From the NCBI RefSeq assembly GCF_031679605.1, contig NZ_CP117522.1, positions 9,920,001-9,984,000 of the forward strand: 64,000 nucleotides of DNA. The letters are read 5' to 3'. A program made the translations under genes and the position numbers. Below are positions 45,861-54,271 of this stretch, one piece after another; positions within the stretch are counted from its first letter, which is position 1, and each line of letters starts with the position of its first letter. Origin of the DNA: Streptomyces luomodiensis (GTDB taxonomy: Bacteria; Actinomycetota; Actinomycetes; Streptomycetales; Streptomycetaceae). A model generated the notes under the pieces. That model was not told the origin of the DNA, ran no database searches, and saw only the letters and a program-made list of their open reading frames with translations.

Positions 45861-46734
45861 CCATGCTCATCGACCATCGGACCACCGCTTCCGAGGTGCC
45901 GGTGCGCGTCTCGTAGTCGCGGGCCAGCCGGCGTGAGTGCATCAGCCACGCGAACGTGCCCTCCACCAGCCACCTCTTCGGCAGCACGGTGAGACCGCTG
46001 GTGCCGTCGCCGCGTCTGACCACGGTCAGCGCCATGCGCAGGACACCGCGGGCGAAGTCGGCCAGGCGCCCGGTGCAGCCGCCGTCGGCCCACACCCGCG
46101 TGATGTGCCAGTGCCGCTCGCGCAGCCGGACCAGCAGGGTCTGCCCCGCGTCCCGGTCGGTGACCGAGGCCGCGGTCACCATCACGGCCAGCAGCAGTCC
46201 GAGGGTGTCCACCACGATGTGCCGCTTGCGGCCGTTGGCTTTCTTCCCGCCGTCGAAGCCCCTGGTCGTGGCAGGCACCGACGCGGCTGCCTTCACCGAC
46301 TGCGCATCGATGATGCCGGCCGTCGGCTCCGCATCCCGGCCCGCGACCTGGCGGACCCGGCCACGCAGCCGGTCGTGGAACTCGGCGGTCAGGCCCTTGT
46401 CCCGCCAGCGCCGGAAGAAGGCGTAGACGCGGTCCCACGCGGGGAAGTCCGCCGGCATCGCCCGCCAGGTAATGCCGCCCGCGACCAGGTAGCGCACCGC
46501 GTCGACCATCTGCCGGTGGCGATAGCTCTCCGGCTGCCCGCCGCGGCCCTCGAGCCAGCCGGGAACCGGCATCGCCTCGCGTACGACCGCCCACTCCCCG
46601 TCGCTCATGCCCGAGGGATACTTCGGTCGCCTGTACGGCCGGTCCGCAGCGTTCCCGAACCGGTGAGCGAGACAATCACACGGCGGGGACACCGAGTTGG
46701 ACGCCATCGGCGCCGACACGGAAGACTTCAGCAC
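45826..46734 (-). CDS. IS5 family transposase, unit B (intact)
   Basis: A single 302-residue frame contains MSDGEWAVVREAMPVPGWLE, FFRRWRDKGLTAEFHDRLRG, the first Asp in GIIDAQSVKAAASV, RKRHIVVDTLGLLLAVMVTA, the second Asp in WADGGCTGRLADFA and the Glu in KRWLVEGTFAWLMHSRRLAR. In the last motif VERT/F is the usual form and here VEGTF is seen. The true start may be the MSDGEW methionine at about 46608. It is the better preserved of the two units. Confidence 0.85.
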   Translation of the reverse strand: MLKSSVSAPMASNSVSPPCDCLAHRFGNAADRPYRRPKYPSGMSDGEWAVVREAMPVPGWLEGRGGQPESYRHRQMVDAVRYLVAGGITWRAMPADFPAWDRVYAFFRRWRDKGLTAEFHDRLRGRVRQVAGRDAEPTAGIIDAQSVKAAASVPATTRGFDGGKKANGRKRHIVVDTLGLLLAVMVTAASVTDRDAGQTLLVRLRERHWHITRVWADGGCTGRLADFARGVLRMALTVVRRGDGTSGLTVLPKRWLVEGTFAWLMHSRRLARDYETRTGTSEAVVRWSMSMVMSRRLARRAR

Positions 46735-46835
46735 CAGGGGCCTCCTGTTGCTCGGCTGGATTCGACACCCTCGAGCTGTGCAGGAGGCCCCGCTTTCATG
46801 CCCGGCCGGCCACGAGATGACCCGACCGAGTCGGC

Positions 46836-47250
46836 AACCTCGAACTCACGCCCACCATGATCGGTACGACAACGGCTTCTGAGAGCGGCTGGGTTTGTTG
46901 TAGGTAGCTCTGGCGTGTAACGGCGCGGTTGGCGTTTGCGCTGGTCAGGGCTGTCATGCTTGTCTGGTGGGTGGGGCTATTGGCCTCTGGTGCGGGGGCG
47001 GTGGTGGGTTTCGGCGAGGTGGTCGAGGCGGATGGCCTCGAGCGAGCCCTGTTTCTGGTCTCCGGCTCGGCCAGGGAGGGAGCGCAGCCCTTGATGTTCG
47101 CGCGGTTTCGGCCAGCGTTTACTGATTTCGGCGAATCAGGGTCCGTCCGGTCTGTCGAGAGCGAGGCCCGTCCCGGCGAGGAATCCGTCGAGGATGGCGT
47201 GCCGGTACTGCAGCGCCGTAACCGTCCCCTCAAACGAAAACGCGACGTCA
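46836..47250. other. Region without a supported gene
   Basis: Long frames on both strands lack coding bias or family matches. The minus strand near 47230-47150 gives VTALQYRHAILDGFLAGTGL, which might be a short relic. It lies between the IS5-type unit and the 3' end of the GlxA-type regulator gene. Confidence 0.4.
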
Positions 47251-48258
47251 TCACCAAACTCCCCGGCTGGGCGGGCGCCCGGGGAGGCCGCGGTCGGCGG
47301 GTGCCCGGCTGGCGAACGTCCGGCGGTAGGCGGAGGGAGATACGCCCAGGATGTGTGCGAGGTGTTCGCGCAGGGACCGGGCAGATCCGAAGCCGGTGGT
47401 CGCCGCGATGTGCTCGATGGTCAGGGTGGTGGTCTCCAGCAGGGCGCGGGCGCGGTCGACGCGTTGCAGGGTGATCCATTGCCCGGGTGTCGTGCCGGTC
47501 TCCATGCGGAACCGTCGGTTGAAGGTGCGCACGCTCATGCCGGCATGCCGGGCGAGTTCGCCGAGTGTCAGGGGCCGGTGGAGCTGAGTGAGGGCCCACT
47601 CACGTGCGGCGGCGGTGGAGGCGCCGTCATCGGTGGGGACAAGTGCCCGCACGTACTGGGCCTGGCCACCCTCGCGCCAGGGCGGCACGACGCAGGCGCG
47701 GGCCACGTCGTTGGCGACGGACGCGCCGTGATCTCGGCGTATGAGGTGGAGGCACAGGTCAATGCCGGCGGCGACTCCGGCGGAGGTGAGCACGTCGCCG
47801 TCGTCGACGAAGAGCACGTCGCGGTCGAGCCGAACATCGGGGAAGGAGAGGCGGAAGTCCTCAGCTTCCCGCCAGTGCGTGGTGGCCGGGCGGCCGTCGA
47901 GCAGACCCGCCGCCGCGAGGGCGAAGGCGGCGGCGCACAAACCGACGACGCGCGTACCCGGGCGCAGGCCGGTGAGCAGGGGCAGCACGTCGACGGGGAC
48001 CCCCTCGCGGCCCCGGTCCCGCATGGCGAGGGTGGGAGCGACGACGACGGTGTCCGCGTCGCGCAGGATCTCGGTGCCGTGCTCGATGGCGATCGAGAAG
48101 CCCGCGTCGCTGGTCACGGGCCGGGCGTCGAGCGAGCACACCCGCACCGCGTACAGCGGAGAGCCGTCCGGGGCGTTGGCTGCGCCCAGGACGCGGGTCG
48201 GAATAACCATCTCGAACGCGCGGACGCCGTCGAGCGCGAGAACGGCCACTTTGTGCAT
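47251..48258 (-). CDS. GlxA-type AraC family transcriptional regulator
   Basis: ATG 48258 (MHKVAVLALDGVRAFEMVIP) is chosen as the usual family start; ATG-like 48288 adds ten residues. The 335-residue protein has an N-terminal DJ-1/PfpI-like domain (VVGLCAAAFALAAAGLLDGR with its nucleophile-elbow Cys, FVDDGDVLTSAGVAAGIDL). The C-terminal AraC domain has two helix-turn-helices (LTLGELARHAGMSVRTFNRR, TIEHIAATTGFGSARSLREH). Such activators often switch on nearby catabolic or stress genes. A lipocalin-like gene is divergent, 116 bp away. Confidence 0.9.
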   Translation of the reverse strand: MHKVAVLALDGVRAFEMVIPTRVLGAANAPDGSPLYAVRVCSLDARPVTSDAGFSIAIEHGTEILRDADTVVVAPTLAMRDRGREGVPVDVLPLLTGLRPGTRVVGLCAAAFALAAAGLLDGRPATTHWREAEDFRLSFPDVRLDRDVLFVDDGDVLTSAGVAAGIDLCLHLIRRDHGASVANDVARACVVPPWREGGQAQYVRALVPTDDGASTAAAREWALTQLHRPLTLGELARHAGMSVRTFNRRFRMETGTTPGQWITLQRVDRARALLETTTLTIEHIAATTGFGSARSLREHLAHILGVSPSAYRRTFASRAPADRGLPGRPPSRGVW

Positions 48259-48374
48259 GACCAGATCCTGCCACAAGGTGGCATCCATGCCACTGTCGAG
48301 GTGAGAAGGGTGAGCAGAGCATGGCTGTCACGGGCAGAACGTGCCCGTTGTTCCTCCTCGAAAGGCCGCATGCC

Positions 48375-48806
48375 ATGCACTCCGCCATCGCCCAGCACCT
48401 CGTCGGTTCCTGGAGGCTCGTCTCCTACCGGCTCACCGGCTGCGACGCCTCGTACCCGTTGGGCGAGGACGCGCACGGGCTGATCATCTACACCGGCGAC
48501 GGCCACATGTCCGTTCAGATCAGTGCCCCCGGCCGGTCTCCGTACGCCGACGGCGAAGTACACGGTGGCACCGGCGCCGAGCAGGCCGGGGCGGCACACG
48601 GCTACCTCGCTTACGCGGGCACCTACACCGTCACCGACGACATCGTCGAGCATCACGTCGAGCACAGCCTCTTCCCGAACTGGGAGAACACGATCCTGCC
48701 GCGGCGTGCCACCCTGGACGAGAACCACCGGCTCCACCTGGCACTCGTCAAGCCGGTCATCGTCAACGGACAGGAGCGCGGCGGGGTCCTGACCTGGGAA
48801 CGCTGA
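48375..48806 (+). CDS. Lipocalin-like domain protein
   Basis: ATG 48375 (MHSAIAQHLVGSWRLVSYRL) follows AAAGG and fits the family's LVGSWRLVSY start; ATG 48321 would add 18 atypical residues. The 143-residue protein has the lipocalin-like pattern GLIIYTGDGHMSVQI, AYAGTYTVTDDIVEHHVEHS and PNWENTILPRRATL. Members often bind or act on small hydrophobic molecules and are found near AraC regulators. It is probably controlled by the divergent GlxA-type regulator. Confidence 0.85.
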   Translation: MHSAIAQHLVGSWRLVSYRLTGCDASYPLGEDAHGLIIYTGDGHMSVQISAPGRSPYADGEVHGGTGAEQAGAAHGYLAYAGTYTVTDDIVEHHVEHSLFPNWENTILPRRATLDENHRLHLALVKPVIVNGQERGGVLTWER

Positions 48807-49442
48807 GTCACCCGGGACGCCTGGCGCCAGCCCCTGCCAGGTCGGCGAGGAGCCGGTCCAGCAGGAGTTCCTCCTCGATGCGGCGGCCGGACTGCTGCAG
48901 GGCGGCGGTGAGCCGGGGATCCCACGGCGCTTCGGCGGGCGTTTTGGTCCGTGGCCGGATATGCCGGGGTGCGCGGCCAGGGCGGCGCGGTAGCCGGCGG
49001 CGGTGCAGCGCCGCGGAGTCCAGGGGAGGTGACCGCGCAGGCGTGACGCGATGCGGATGCCGCCCCAGCCGAAGTCACCGTGGTAAGTACCTGACGCTGT
49101 CGGGGATCTTGGTTTCCGCTCTGTACGTGCACTGCGCGTAGTGGGAAGTTGGAGGGCCTGCAGCGGTCGGGTTGGTCCTCGACCTCAGGCTTTCCGCTCG
49201 CTGCAGAGGGGGCGACCGTGACTTCGGACCACGACATGCTGTGGAGTCGTTGCGCGCATCGGAGCCGTGTCCTGCTGCCGCTGGTGGACCAGGAGCCGTG
49301 GCGCCAGACCCGTCGCCACGAGCACCTGGGGCCTGGGGCATCAACATCGCGGAAGGCGAGCGTCTGATGGAGGTCTTCGCGGCCCTGACCGTCCACGCCG
49401 TCGCGACCGACACCTCCGTGTCTGCCTTGAGTGGTGAGCCCC
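48807..49442. other. Region without a clearly supported gene
   Basis: Plus-strand frames around 49216-49440 (LLPLVDQEPWRQTRRHEHLG, INIAEGERLMEVFAALTVHA) show coding-like composition, but no family is recognised and two frames are needed. It is probably the remains of one or two genes. Confidence 0.4.
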
Positions 49443-49672
49443 TTATCGATCGACCGCACGCCGGGCGAGCTCCTTGAGCTCTGTATGCGCGGCGGGCGTG
49501 CCCGACGGTCCGCACCAGTACGGGTGGCCGGCGATCTGTACCGACAGCTCCTGCAGGCGCCGGCGGCTTCTCGCGGTGCTCGCTGTCGGACCGGATTCCG
49601 CGAGCTGCCAGTACGTGCGGTACCAGGCGGTCTGGCCTCCACGAGGTCATGAGGGAAGTCGTGCTGGGTCAT
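49443..49672 (-). pseudogene. Small hypothetical protein, frameshifted
   Basis: ATG 49672 gives MTQHDFPHDLVEA. After a one-base shift near 49638 comes TAWYRTYWQLAESGPTASTA, then RRRLQELSVQIAGHPYW and a TAA stop. It resembles a short Streptomyces family found near mobile elements, but no function is known. Confidence 0.5.
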
Positions 49673-49875
49673 GCACTGCATGAGATCCCTTGTTCGAATA
49701 TCGAGGCAAGCAGGTGCCCGGTACACGTGCAGCATGAGGCCGGGCGGGAAGGCCTGTGGTCGATATCCCCACGGATTCGACGGCGGCTGGAGCCCCGCTG
49801 CCGCGTATCCACTATGGAGTGACAACCCCCGGGAAAAGAACGTTCGCTCCAGCGGGGCAGGCCACGGTGACAGCC

Positions 49876-50062
49876 ATGATGGTGCGTCGCTGGGCCGCTG
49901 CTGCGGCCGGCATGCTGACAACCGCCGGCCTCATGGGTTCCGCTCCCTCCAGCTGGGCCACACCAAGCGCTCCGTCGTCCGTCACCGTTCCCGTATCAGC
50001 GGCGGAGCTCCCGGAGCCCCCGACGGCTGAAGAAGCCTGGGCGGAACTGCAAGAACTGATTC
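49876..50062 (+). pseudogene. Secreted protein N-terminus (HNH/DUF1524-like), truncated
   Basis: MMVRRWAAAAAGMLTTAGLM is a signal peptide. PSSVTVPVSAAELPEPPTAE-EAWAELQEL follows, which resembles the start of secreted HNH-nuclease-like (DUF1524) proteins of Streptomyces. The gene ends abruptly at the sigma-factor remnant on the opposite strand. Confidence 0.5.
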
Positions 50063-50535
50063 TGCCGGACCGCTGGAGGCCGCATCTCCAGCACGTCCGC
50101 GATCTCGTTGGTCGAGAAGCCGTTCAAATGCCAGGCGAACACCTGCCGCTGCCTCATCGGCAGCTGGGCCAGGGCCTCGTACACGTGTGTCTCGCCATCT
50201 TTGAGGACCACTTTCTCCAGTGGGCAGGAAAATGCCGGCCGGTCCGGCACCTCGTCTGTGAGTTCCTCCTGCGGGCGGGGAGCCTGGCGCGGGTACTGGC
50301 GAAAAGCCACCCGCCGCAGCCACGCCGCCGGGCACGTGATCAGGTGCCAGACCCGGAACGCCCCTATATAGGCGACTTGAGCAGCATCGGTAACCTCGTT
50401 CGGAGTTGCCCCGTATCACATAACATGCCGGATTAATTCCGACATGTATTCTTCGTGGTGGTTGACGAAGCTGGCGCGGATCACTTCGTTACGAGCGGCC
50501 GGGACGGACGACTTGCGTTGACTGGGAAAGCCCAC
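50063..50535 (-). pseudogene. Sigma-70 family RNA polymerase sigma factor, broken
   Basis: From GTG 50535 the frame reads EVIRASFVNHHEEYMSELIR-HVM, then TGA at 50416-50418. It continues in the same frame YGATPNEVTDAAQVAYIGAF, RVWHLITCPAAWLRRVAFRQ (region 2) and VYEALAQLPMRQRQVFAWHL-NGFSTNEIADVLEM (region 4). It ends within the region 4 recognition helix at the junction with secreted-protein sequence. One nonsense change plus truncation inactivate it. It resembles short ECF-like factors. Confidence 0.7.
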
Positions 50536-50569
50536 TGGGAGCGTAGAGGTAGAGGCCCTGAGATGAGGC

Positions 50570-50797
50570 TTATCCACGAACTCCTCCCACCGGCGACCCG
50601 ACCCGGACCCGAACGCGGACGCCGCCCCCGTCATGCTGCTCGACCAGCGTGCTACCCAGGGGCAGCATCCGCACACGCTCGCTGATGGACTGCTCCCGCA
50701 GCCGGGCCAGGCGCGCCCGGTCACAGCTGCCGATCCACACGTACAGCAGGCGCGCGACACACGCCGTTCCCACAGCTGTCGCGACTGCGATCTCCAT
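50570..50797 (-). CDS. Small membrane-anchored hypothetical protein
   Basis: ATG 50797 follows GTGAGGAG. The 75-residue protein has one N-terminal membrane helix (VATAVGTACVARLLYVWIG), then a charged helix and LREQSISERVRMLPLGSTLV and a basic tail. A similar small gene often precedes this type of sigma factor in Streptomyces, and here it lies 35 nt upstream of the broken sigma gene. It could be a membrane partner. This is unproven. Confidence 0.5.
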   Translation of the reverse strand: MEIAVATAVGTACVARLLYVWIGSCDRARLARLREQSISERVRMLPLGSTLVEQHDGGGVRVRVRVGSPVGGVRG

Positions 50798-51053
50798 GCG
50801 GCTCCTCACATCACTCTGCGGCGGTAACTCCTCGCACCGCCATCGACGTGTAGAAGTGCACAGAGGGTCCCGATGTGTGACATGCGACTTGAGAAAGAGT
50901 TGATTGTCCTGGCGGCGATGGAGCCCGACAGCTCCGCCCACCGGAAGGTGACGACCAAGCCGGTTCGCTAAGCTTGTTCTTTAACCTCTGCCCCTGCCTG
51001 GTGCTCCCCTTTAATGGGGTGATCATGGCGGCCTGATCAGACACACTGGTTCG

Positions 51054-51454
51054 GTGCAGCAGGATGAAGAACAGCCGCTGTCCGGCGGCAACGTCAGATG
51101 GTGTCGTTCGAGTCGGAGATACCGTCCGCCGTCCGACCGGACCCTGGACTCCCGCAGTGCACGCCTTGCTCACCCACCTGCACGAGGTGGGATTCCGAGC
51201 AGCGCCTCGTCCTCTGGGCATTGACGACCAGGGGCGGGAGGTCCTGACTTTTATGCCGGGACATGTGGTCTGGCCCGACCGGTTCTCTTTGCTGGAACCT
51301 GCCCAACAACTGGCTCGCGTGGCACGACTCATCCGGGACTTCCACGATGCAGTGCGGGACTTCACGACACCGCCCGACGCGCACTGGCAGGTGCTGATCC
51401 CTGCTGAGGGCAGCGACATCATCGCCCATCACGATTTGGCCCCGTGGAACCTAG
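51054..51454 (+). pseudogene. Aminoglycoside-phosphotransferase-like protein, interrupted next to IS701
   Basis: GTG 51054 gives EEQPLSGGNV; after a one-base shift near 51100 the frame reads VVRVGDTVRRPTGPWTPAVH-ALL. It continues through RLIRDFHDAVRDFTTPPDAH and the catalytic loop HHDLAPWN. The protein ends at the CTAG target site of the IS701 element just after that loop, so the metal-binding Asp region is lost. The intact family phosphorylates small hydroxylated molecules. No continuation was found beyond the inserted elements, so a deletion followed. Confidence 0.75.
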
Positions 51455-53015
51455 TACTCCAGCAGCGTTTCGCTATCTGGCCTGGTCGGAGGCATCGTCG
51501 GGAGTGTGGTTGGCTGCTGGCATGTCAGGGGCGGTCTTGCCGGATCGCCCCTCCAACGAATGACGTCGTCGTCGGTAGTGACAGTGCCGGGCCACGGCCT
51601 GACGCCTTCGCCGCCATCGCGACCATCTCAGCGCATGGATGCGAAGTGGCGGGCGGGGCCGGTGTGCGGGGCCAGTTGCCAGCAGCCGGCGGACTTCTGC
51701 CACGGTGAGCGGAACCAGGGTGGAACCGTTTCTGCATCCCCCTTTGCCGCCGCCTGTGCCGCCGTGACCGCGAGAAAGGCATGCGCGAGCATGGCCAGGG
51801 TGATGTGCCTCATCCAGCCGACGTAGCGGCGGACTTCGTACTGGTCCAGGCCGCACTCGTTCTTCGCGGCCTGGAAGCATTCCTCGATCGCCCACCGGCG
51901 CCCGGCAACGCGCACGAGCCGGTCGACGTCGGCGCCCACCGGCGCGTATGCGAGGTAGTAGGCGATCTGATCGGGTCTGCTGCTACTGCGCCTGGCCAGC
52001 GCCCAACGGTGATGGGTCGGCCGCTCACCGTCGAAGTCCTCGATCACCGGGAGCTGGACGGCCGCCCAGTCACAGACGCGCGGGCCCTTGGCGCCGTCGC
52101 CGCACGAACGTTGCTCCCATGCCTCATCCGGCGCCTGGCTGAAGAGATAGTCGATCCGGCCGAAGCGGGGCACCGGCTGGGACTTCGGGACGGCGAGCAC
52201 GTAGCCGACCGCGGCTTCTTCCAGCATCCGGCGAAAGCGCCACTCCTGGCCGTAGGCGGCATCCGCGGTCACCCAGGCGATCGGTAGCGGGGAGGCGAGT
52301 GCGCGCAGCACTATTGCCCTGGCCAGCTCTGGTTTGGTGGCGAAGGCCCGTTCGTCGGGGATCTTGGCGGCGCGGCAGCGTTCGCGGTCGTCCGTCCAGG
52401 ACTTGGGCAGATACAACTCGCGGTCCACCAGGGCGCGTGCGCGGGTGGTGGCGTAGGCGGCGAAGACGCCCATCTGGCAGTTCTCGGTGCGGCCGGCGGT
52501 GCCGGAGTACTGGCGCTGCACGCCCGCGGAGGTGGTGCCCTTCTTGATGAAGCCGGTGTCGTCGAGGATGAGGACTCCGTCGGCCTCGCCGACCTTGTCG
52601 GCGAGGTATGTATGCAGGTCGTCGCGGACGTCGCCGGCGTTCCAGGTGGCTCCGTTCAGTAGCCGTTGCAGGCCGTCGGGGGTGCGGTGGCCTGCGTGTT
52701 CGGCCAGTTGCCAGCCGTTTTTGCGGCCGACCGGGCCGAGCAGGGCGCGGACGTAGTCACGCATGCGGCGTCGCAGTTCGGCGCGGCCGAAACGGTGGCC
52801 GATGCGCAGGAAGAGGTCGTCGAGTTCACGGTCCCAGTTCGCGTCGGCAAGGTCGTCGCATCACGCTGGGAGGCTGCCCTCATCACCGCGCAGACGGTTC
52901 TCGATGTCATTCGTTGGAGGGGCGGTCCGGCAAGACCGCCCCTGACATGCCAGCAGCCAACTACACTCCCGACGATGCCTCCGGCCAGGCCAGATAGCGA
53001 AACGCTGCTGGAGTA
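51455..53015. mobile_element. IS701 family element with about 113-bp terminal inverted repeats
   Basis: The ends TACTCCAGCAGCGTTTCGC and inward match in inverted orientation for about 113 bp (51455-51567 and 52903-53015) with roughly four mismatches. CTAG flanks both ends (51451-51454 and 53016-53019), as expected for the 4-bp YTAR target duplication of IS701 elements. An inner GGGGCGGTCTTGCCGG..CGCCCC hairpin lies in each repeat. The right flank is directly joined to an IS5 copy. Confidence 0.85.
51628..52764 (-). CDS. IS701 family transposase
   Basis: From ATG 52764 a 378-residue frame shows GRKNGWQLAEHAGHRTPDGL, LILDDTGFIKKGTTSAGVQR with the first Asp, PIAWVTADAAYGQEWRFRRM with the second Asp, and RRWAIEECFQAAKNECGLDQ with the catalytic Glu. 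In-frame sequence upstream (LADANWDRELDDLFLRIGHR) belongs to the protein. It is preceded by a TGA near 52863, so the natural N-terminus starts in another frame or is damaged. Confidence 0.85.
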   Translation of the reverse strand: MRDYVRALLGPVGRKNGWQLAEHAGHRTPDGLQRLLNGATWNAGDVRDDLHTYLADKVGEADGVLILDDTGFIKKGTTSAGVQRQYSGTAGRTENCQMGVFAAYATTRARALVDRELYLPKSWTDDRERCRAAKIPDERAFATKPELARAIVLRALASPLPIAWVTADAAYGQEWRFRRMLEEAAVGYVLAVPKSQPVPRFGRIDYLFSQAPDEAWEQRSCGDGAKGPRVCDWAAVQLPVIEDFDGERPTHHRWALARRSSSRPDQIAYYLAYAPVGADVDRLVRVAGRRWAIEECFQAAKNECGLDQYEVRRYVGWMRHITLAMLAHAFLAVTAAQAAAKGDAETVPPWFRSPWQKSAGCWQLAPHTGPARHFASMR

Positions 53016-53017
53016 CT

Positions 53018-53960
53018 AGGGCGTGTTTCGAAAGTGCTGGTCACAGCCATTCGTTGATGGCCGCGACCAGCACGGTCGCCTCATAGCGGACGGCGAGCTT
53101 GTCGTACCTCGTCGCCACCGCGCGGTGGCGCTTGAGGCGATTGATTCCGCACTCCACCGCGTGGCGCTCTTTGTAGTCGGCAGCGTCGAACTGCGGTGGT
53201 CGGCCACCGCAGGAACCGCGCTTCTTGCGGTTGGCGGTCTGGTCGCGCTTCTCCGGGATCGTGCAGCGGATGCCGCGCTTGCGCAGGTAGGCGCGGTTCG
53301 CGCGGGAGCCGTACGCCTTGTCGGCGCGAACCTTGTCCGGCCGGGTACGCGGACGGCCCGGCCCGAGCCGAGGCACCCGGATACGGCCCAGGACCACCTG
53401 GAACTGCGGGGAGTCACTGCGCTGTCCGGCCGTGATCACCAGCGACATCGGCTTCTGGGCCTGCTCGACCGCCAGGTGCAACTTGGTGGTCAGCCCACCC
53501 CGGGAGCGTCCGAGACCGTAGTCGTCCGGCTCGGTGAACAGACCACCGGGCGGCTCGATCTGCAGATCCCCTTTTTGCGGGCACCGGCCGCATGCTGGTG
53601 GGCGCGGGCGATGGTGGAGTCCACCGAGACGTCCCAGGTGATCAGTCCCTCGGCATCGGCCCGGGCCTGCAGTTGCTCGAAGATGCGGTGCCAGGTGCCG
53701 TCCCGCTGCCAACGGCGGAACAGTCCGTACACCGTCCCCCATGGGCCGTACCGCTCCGGCACGTCCCGCCACGGAGCACCGGCGCGGGCGCGCCAGCGTA
53801 TGCCGTCTATCAGCTGCCGCTTGGTGTGTACCGGCGGTCGTCCGGACTTCTTCCCAGCAGGGAGCAGGGGCTCCAGCTTCGCCCACTGCGCATTCGTCAG
53901 ATCGTGCCTCCCCATGAAGTGGATCTTGACACACCAAGATCCACTTCTGAAAAACGCCCT
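53018..53960. mobile_element. IS5 family element, copy 2
   Basis: Terminal repeats AGGGCGTGTTTCGAAAGTG and AGGGCGTTTTTCAGAAGTG are strong. TA occurs directly outside GGGCG on the left and CGCCC on the right, as for a TA target duplication. It is closely related to copy 1 (33.4-34.3 kb) but diverged throughout. It inserted at the CTAG flank of the IS701 element. Confidence 0.85.
53041..53915 (-). CDS. IS5 family transposase in two frames (copy 2)
   Basis: Frame one starts at ATG 53915 ([40 protein letters not shown]) and holds the first Asp in [20 protein letters not shown]. At GCAAAAAGGGGATC the protein passes to the second frame ([40 protein letters not shown] with the second Asp, [20 protein letters not shown] with Glu). 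The slippery run AAAAAGGGG occupies the same place as in copy 1, favouring programmed frameshifting. Confidence 0.8.
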
Positions 53961-54271
53961 AAGCCGCACAACCAGCCGCGTCCGCGGCTTGACAACCGCA
54001 TAGGGAGGTTCCTGAAACACGAGATCCACCAGAGCTAAAGGGCTCTATGTCTTCTGAGGAGTCAGTTGTCGCACCTCAGCGATGAGTCAATGACCGTCGC
54101 GGTCTCTCCTCTTCCGACGGGCAGATGGCTGCCTTCGAAGCTGTACTTGGCCTCACTCAGGGGGTCAGCACCACTACCAAGCGGGGGTTACCCCCATTAC
54201 CTGCCGTGCCTCCACTGCGTAGCGTGATCGTCGTTCCCAGTTCTGTTCAATTCGATGGAGAAATAGCGACA
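53961..54271. other. Upstream region of the serine hydrolase gene
   Basis: Contains about 70 bp of unknown sequence next to IS5, a short GGGGGTTACCCCC hairpin near 54184 and an AT-richer stretch before the next start (TTCAATTCGATGGAGAAATAG). No gene is supported. The promoter of the following gene probably lies here. Confidence 0.4.

Larger units (their letters stand above)
43962..46835. mobile_element. Two IS5-type units in head-to-head inverted arrangement
   Basis: The outer ends carry related sequence in inverted orientation (GATCGGGTGATC...GGGCATGAAGGCAGGGCCTC on the left; GGTCGGGTCATC...GGGCATGAAAGCGGGGCCTC on the right strand). Each unit has a transposase reading inward and an accessory gene reading outward that overlaps the transposase's 3' end. 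The units join at about 45452-45463, where the right accessory gene lacks its beginning. End coordinates are approximate. Confidence 0.6.

Noticed and set aside
46796..47599. 267-residue minus-strand frame near the IS5-type unit
   Set aside because: Low-complexity Thr/Pro/Ser/Arg content, no motif, and overlap with the regulator gene in another frame.
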